Assembly (NCBI RefSeq): GCF_900117425.1
Contig: NZ_FPEH01000011.1
Span: forward strand, 372,001 to 436,000
From: Novosphingobium sp. NDB2Meth1
Lineage (GTDB): Bacteria > Pseudomonadota > Alphaproteobacteria > Sphingomonadales > Sphingomonadaceae
Direction: 5' to 3'
Length of the DNA: 64,000 nt
The notes under the pieces were generated by a model. It made no database searches, was not told the origin of the DNA, and was given only the letters and a program-made list of their open reading frames with translations. Position 1 is the stretch's first letter. Every line of letters starts with the position of its first letter. Made by a program: the position numbers and the translations under genes. This document shows positions 60,630-64,000 of the stretch, in pieces.

Positions 60630-63233
60630 TCAGAACTTGATCGAAGCGTCGAAGCCGAAGGTGCGCGGCATGTTGAAGTTGCCGTAGTCGCCCAGCACGC
60701 TGCCGTTGTTGCCGATCACCACCACGTTCGTACCGGCCGGGCCGCTGGTCTGGACAGCCGGAAGGCTGTTCGACGGATCGCGGCGGTAGACGAACTGGTG
60801 GTTGAACAGGTTGCGGCTCCACAGCCCGATGTTGAGCTTGGTGTCAGCGGCCGGCAGCTTGATATCGAGCACCGAGAGGCGGGCGTTGACGATGAAGCTC
60901 GAGTCCGCCTTGGTCTCGAACTGGTCGAAGCTCTGCGTCGCCTGCGCATAGTTGGCATCGATGTGGAACTTCGGCCGCGCACCGCCGAGGATCTCCGGCA
61001 GTTCGTAATCGACCGAGGCGCTCGCGGCGTTGCGCGGCGTGTAGACGATGTAGAACTTCTGGTTGACCGTCGTGCTGAACAGCGGCGTGCCCGTGCTGCT
61101 GAACTGCGTGTACGTCACCGGCACCAGCGGAATGTCGGTGTAGGTATAGGCGTACGAGACGTTCATCGTCAGGCGGCTGGTCGGCTTCACCGTGAGGTCG
61201 GCTTCAATACCGCGGATCTTCGTGGTGCCCGGGGCATTGAAGGTCACGAGGTTGTTGAAGTTGCTGGTCCCGGTCGGCAGGACCGTCGGCTGGATCGTCG
61301 AAAGGTCGACCTGGCTGCCCGTGCGGTCCATGATGTAGCCCGCAAGGTTGAGGCGGGCACGACGGCCGAACAGGTCGGCCTTCACGCCGATTTCATAGCT
61401 CTTGACGTCTTCCGGGTTGAACGCGCGGTAGTCCGAGGTGCGCGAGCTGGCACCGCCCGCGCGGTAGCCCGTCGCGTACTTGGCATAGGCGTGGACTTCG
61501 CTGTTCACGTCGTAAGCCACCGTCACCAGCGGGTTGAACCGGCGCCACTTCTCGTCGAGCGGCTTGTAGCCGTTCGCGGCGGCGATGGCCGGGTTGGCGC
61601 GGTAATCGACGTTGCGCGAATAGATCAGCTGGCCCTGCTTTTCGTCCCAGGTGTAGCGACCGCCCGCGGTGATGTGGAGCTTGTCGTTCACATTCCACGT
61701 CGCCTGGCCGAAGATCGCATAGCTCTTCGAGTTGACCTGTGAAGCGCGGTCGATCGGGCAGCCGTTGACCGCCTGACCGACGAACTCGGGGGTGTCAGCC
61801 GTGCAGAACGTGTTGGGCACGTAAGTTGCCTGCGTCGGCGTGTTGTAGATCACGCGCATCGAGTTCGGCGTCGCCGCCGTGTCGCTCACGTGCTCGTTGA
61901 AGTAGTAGAGACCAGCCACGTAATCGACCGGGCCGATCGAGCCGACCGCCTGGATTTCCTGGCTGAACTGGCGCTGGCGCAAGTCGGCAAGGCTGTAGCG
62001 GCTGAACGTGCAGTTCGACGGGCCGTTGGCGGTGCACTCGGGGCGGTAGTTGACCACCGGCACGCGGTGCGCGCCGCCCGAGTTGTCCCACTGCTGCACG
62101 TCGACGCCGCGCCATGCGGTGATCGAGCGCAGCTCGATTTCCGGCGAGATCTTCCACTTGAGCACGTTGGTGAAGCCGTGCGTCTCGTCGAAGCTGCGGC
62201 GCTGCGGCACGCCGATGTCGGCCACGCGCATCAGCGTGTCGCCATTGACCACCACGCCGGGGAGCAGCGGGCGGACAGTGCCCTGCGTGCCGACAAACGC
62301 CGTGCCCGGGGTGACGCAGGTGCTGCCGGCGGGGATCGCCAGCGGCGCGCTGTTCGAACCGCCGCTCAGGCAGTTGTTCGGGTTGTAGTTGAGCAGCTGG
62401 CTGTAGAACGGGGTGTTCTCGTCGCGCGCCACGTCATAGGAGAAGTCGTTGGTCACGCCGTCGACCGGCTTCCAACGCACGGCGGCACGGAAGCCCTTGC
62501 GATCGAACAGGCCCCAGCCTTCCTGACCCTGGAGCGGGTTCTTGGTGATCGGGTCCTGGTGCTGGTAGACGCCGTCGAGCTTGATCGAGAAGCCCTTCAC
62601 TTCGGGCAGGTTGAGGTGGATCGCACCGCTGCGCGAGCCAATGTTGCCGACGCTGCCGTCAATGCTGCCACCGAACTCGCCGGTGGGGCCCTTCGAGACG
62701 AGCGAGAGCGCGCCGCCTTCGGTGTTGCGGCCAAACAGCGTGCCCTGCGGACCCTTGAGCACTTCGACGCGCTCGATGTCGAACAGGCCGGTGTTGAGGC
62801 CATGCTGGCGGCCGAGGTAGACGCCGTCGATGTAGATGCCGACACCCTGTTCGCGCGCGGGCTGGTTGGCGTCGAGCGGCACGATGCCGCGGATGCCGAT
62901 GGTCAGCGCCGACTGGCGGGCTTCGAAGGTCGCGACGCGAAGGCTCGGCACGCCGCCGTCGGCGAGATCGAGCAGGCTCTGCACGCGGCGCTCGCGGATG
63001 GTTTCGGCGTTCACGACCGAGATCGAGATCGGCGTCTTCTGCAGGTTGGTTTCGCGCTTGGTGGCGGTGACGACGATTTCCTCGATCGGCACGCCGTTGG
63101 GCACGTCGACGCCGGGCGCGGGTGCAGCTTCGGCCTGTTCGTCCGCCGCAGCGGCGAAAGCGGGGGTCGAAGCGAACGCGACGAGGCACACGCCGGCCAG
63201 CAGGCCGGTGCGCAACGGATTTGCGAGTGTCAT
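60630..63233 (-). CDS. TonB-dependent outer-membrane receptor
   Basis: 867 residues. Signal peptide (TGLLAGVCLVAFASTPAFA), a TonB box-like IEEIVVTATKRE, plug (NLQKTPISISVVNAETI, VEVLKGPQGTLFGRNTEGGALSLVSKGP) and barrel ending in NMPRTFGFDASIKF with the terminal Phe. Same sphingomonad plug class as the 25015-27390 receptor but divergent in the barrel. A cluster of TGACA sites lies before its start. Substrate unknown. Confidence 0.9.
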   Translation of the reverse strand: MTLANPLRTGLLAGVCLVAFASTPAFAAAADEQAEAAPAPGVDVPNGVPIEEIVVTATKRETNLQKTPISISVVNAETIRERRVQSLLDLADGGVPSLRVATFEARQSALTIGIRGIVPLDANQPAREQGVGIYIDGVYLGRQHGLNTGLFDIERVEVLKGPQGTLFGRNTEGGALSLVSKGPTGEFGGSIDGSVGNIGSRSGAIHLNLPEVKGFSIKLDGVYQHQDPITKNPLQGQEGWGLFDRKGFRAAVRWKPVDGVTNDFSYDVARDENTPFYSQLLNYNPNNCLSGGSNSAPLAIPAGSTCVTPGTAFVGTQGTVRPLLPGVVVNGDTLMRVADIGVPQRRSFDETHGFTNVLKWKISPEIELRSITAWRGVDVQQWDNSGGAHRVPVVNYRPECTANGPSNCTFSRYSLADLRQRQFSQEIQAVGSIGPVDYVAGLYYFNEHVSDTAATPNSMRVIYNTPTQATYVPNTFCTADTPEFVGQAVNGCPIDRASQVNSKSYAIFGQATWNVNDKLHITAGGRYTWDEKQGQLIYSRNVDYRANPAIAAANGYKPLDEKWRRFNPLVTVAYDVNSEVHAYAKYATGYRAGGASSRTSDYRAFNPEDVKSYEIGVKADLFGRRARLNLAGYIMDRTGSQVDLSTIQPTVLPTGTSNFNNLVTFNAPGTTKIRGIEADLTVKPTSRLTMNVSYAYTYTDIPLVPVTYTQFSSTGTPLFSTTVNQKFYIVYTPRNAASASVDYELPEILGGARPKFHIDANYAQATQSFDQFETKADSSFIVNARLSVLDIKLPAADTKLNIGLWSRNLFNHQFVYRRDPSNSLPAVQTSGPAGTNVVVIGNNGSVLGDYGNFNMPRTFGFDASIKF

Positions 63234-63654
63234 GGATAACCTCAGTTAGGGGGAATAGCTCTTCGCTGAAGCCGGCCCTAGGCTAGTTTCATGACAGTTT
63301 TCTGACATTCTGACACAAAATGTCATGGAAGAACCGCGGATTTCCGCCATTCTTGGCGATATGTTGCGTGAAATCCACGGTAATATTAAATCACTGCAAC
63401 ATTTCCAGATGACCGGCCCAGTCAGGTTGGGTTCAGGTTGTCCATCTAAAGTACGTATTACCTTCTATCAAAAGTTTCGCAGAAGTTACCGGCCTAGAGA
63501 CTCGGCGCCCGGTTCGTCGAGTCCGTATTTCAACGGTCAGTGGCGCAGGAGCCACGTTTCGTCGCAACCCTAAGGGCTTGGGGGTTGGATCATCAATCAT
63601 TGCCTGCCTTAGTTGAACGCGGGATCGCCACTGCGTTCAGGACGAACTGGGACA
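63234..63654. promoter_or_regulatory. 421-bp gap with TGACA repeats before the TonB receptor
   Basis: TGACA occurs at 63292, 63303 and 63311, and the reverse TGTCA at 63321; CATGACA (63290-63296) and TGTCATG (63321-63327) form perfect 7-bp inverted arms. They are 57-94 bp upstream of the receptor start and could bind a regulator. The rest (63330-63654) is AT-richer; an 82-codon open frame at 63325-63573 does not look coding. Confidence 0.4.
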
Positions 63655-64000
63655 ATGACCATCAACCGGCGCCATTTTCTTGGCGCCCTTGCCGGAACCG
63701 CCGCATCGCTCGCGCTGCCGCGCCAGGCCTTGCAGGCACAGGAAGCCGAGCCCGAACTGCCGGGCGGCACCTTCTGGGGCACCGTGCCCGTCGCAGACGC
63801 CGATGCGCCGATGGTGCAGGGCGAACCGGTGGCCATCGCGCGCTCGGGCATTCTCCCCCTTATCCCCCGCGCCCTCGCCGCGCTCGACAAGCACAGCGCG
63901 GTCATCGCGGTGCGTGACAAGATCGGCATCGTCGATTTCTCGCAGCCCTCGCGGCAGGCGCGTTTCCACATCGTCGATCTCGTCGGCGGCACCGCCTCCA
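63655..64000 (+). CDS. Tat-exported murein L,D-transpeptidase family protein, 5' part (runs off the window end)
   Basis: 115 residues visible. MTINRRHFLGALAGTAASLALPRQALQAQ is a twin-arginine signal. The following PLIPRALAALDKHSAVIAVRDKIGIVDFSQPSRQARFHIVDLVGG matches the start of the YkuD_2-type L,D-transpeptidase domain as I remember it. The catalytic Cys region lies beyond the window. The family cross-links peptidoglycan or links proteins to it in the periplasm. Confidence 0.7.
   Translation, partial: MTINRRHFLGALAGTAASLALPRQALQAQEAEPELPGGTFWGTVPVADADAPMVQGEPVAIARSGILPLIPRALAALDKHSAVIAVRDKIGIVDFSQPSRQARFHIVDLVGGTAS

Noticed and set aside
63325..63573. 82-codon plus-strand open frame
   Set aside because: No ribosome binding site, lower GC than real genes here, no recognisable domain, and its start overlaps the TGACA operator-like region.

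Overview
The window is about 64 kb of very GC-rich chromosomal DNA that reads as a sphingomonad, most likely Novosphingobium or a close relative in the Sphingomonadales (Alphaproteobacteria). The reasons are two large TonB-dependent receptors, one paired with a TPR-sulfotransferase; an atpHAGDC operon with a very short epsilon subunit; many GC-rich twin-hairpin intergenic repeats; and genes resembling the Sphingobium SYK-6 lignin genes ligM and ligE, plus pobA and a feruloyl-CoA hydratase-lyase. I see no rRNA, tRNA, CRISPR array, transposase or phage gene, so it looks like ordinary chromosome with catabolic genes between housekeeping operons.

Layout. 1-9.7 kb: the 5' part of cobT, a small transaldolase, priA, a P-loop kinase, a GH43 glycosidase, a ferritin-like protein, ogt and a membrane-anchored serine protease. 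9.9-14.8 kb: the F1 ATP synthase operon, with a REPIN-like inverted repeat between atpA and atpG. 15-24.1 kb: aromatic catabolism, with a LigM-like O-demethylase and a LigE-like beta-etherase, then an opposing metE-like/SnoaL-like/iclR operon, an exported-protein pair, an MGMT-like protein and divergent pobR/pobA. 24.2-30.8 kb: an orphan response regulator with a degenerate receiver, a TonB receptor, a TPR-sulfotransferase and an APC permease with a coupled 61-residue membrane protein. 30.9-37.9 kb: TauE, a PYROXD2-like oxidoreductase and a Rieske oxygenase opposite a TetR regulator, then an M20 peptidase and a feruloyl-CoA hydratase-lyase. 38.2 kb: a probable small RNA. 38.3-42.1 kb: a quinone oxidoreductase and an exported flavin amine oxidase/cytochrome c/RidA group. 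42.4-53.3 kb: a complete glycogen operon, glgP-glgB-glgC-glgA-pgm-glgX. 54.3-59 kb: a tight cell-envelope glycan or glycolipid cluster. 59-64 kb: a MarR regulator with a cysteine-rich tail, DoxX, a second TonB receptor and the start of an L,D-transpeptidase.

The most interesting points are: (i) the ligM-like/ligE-like pair facing a metE-like/SnoaL/iclR operon, with the same short palindrome (TGAA-CTT-TTCA) in both promoter regions, which suggests a local regulon that may join ether cleavage, O-demethylation and disposal of the methyl group; (ii) the exported amine oxidase/cytochrome c/RidA set, which looks like a periplasmic amine-dehydrogenase module with its own imine-detoxifying enzyme; (iii) a probable sRNA with promoter and terminator in a 420-bp gap; and (iv) repeats placed inside operons, one of which supplies and may mask the ribosome binding site of glgA. 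Functions rest on motifs and remembered family sequences; no database search was possible.
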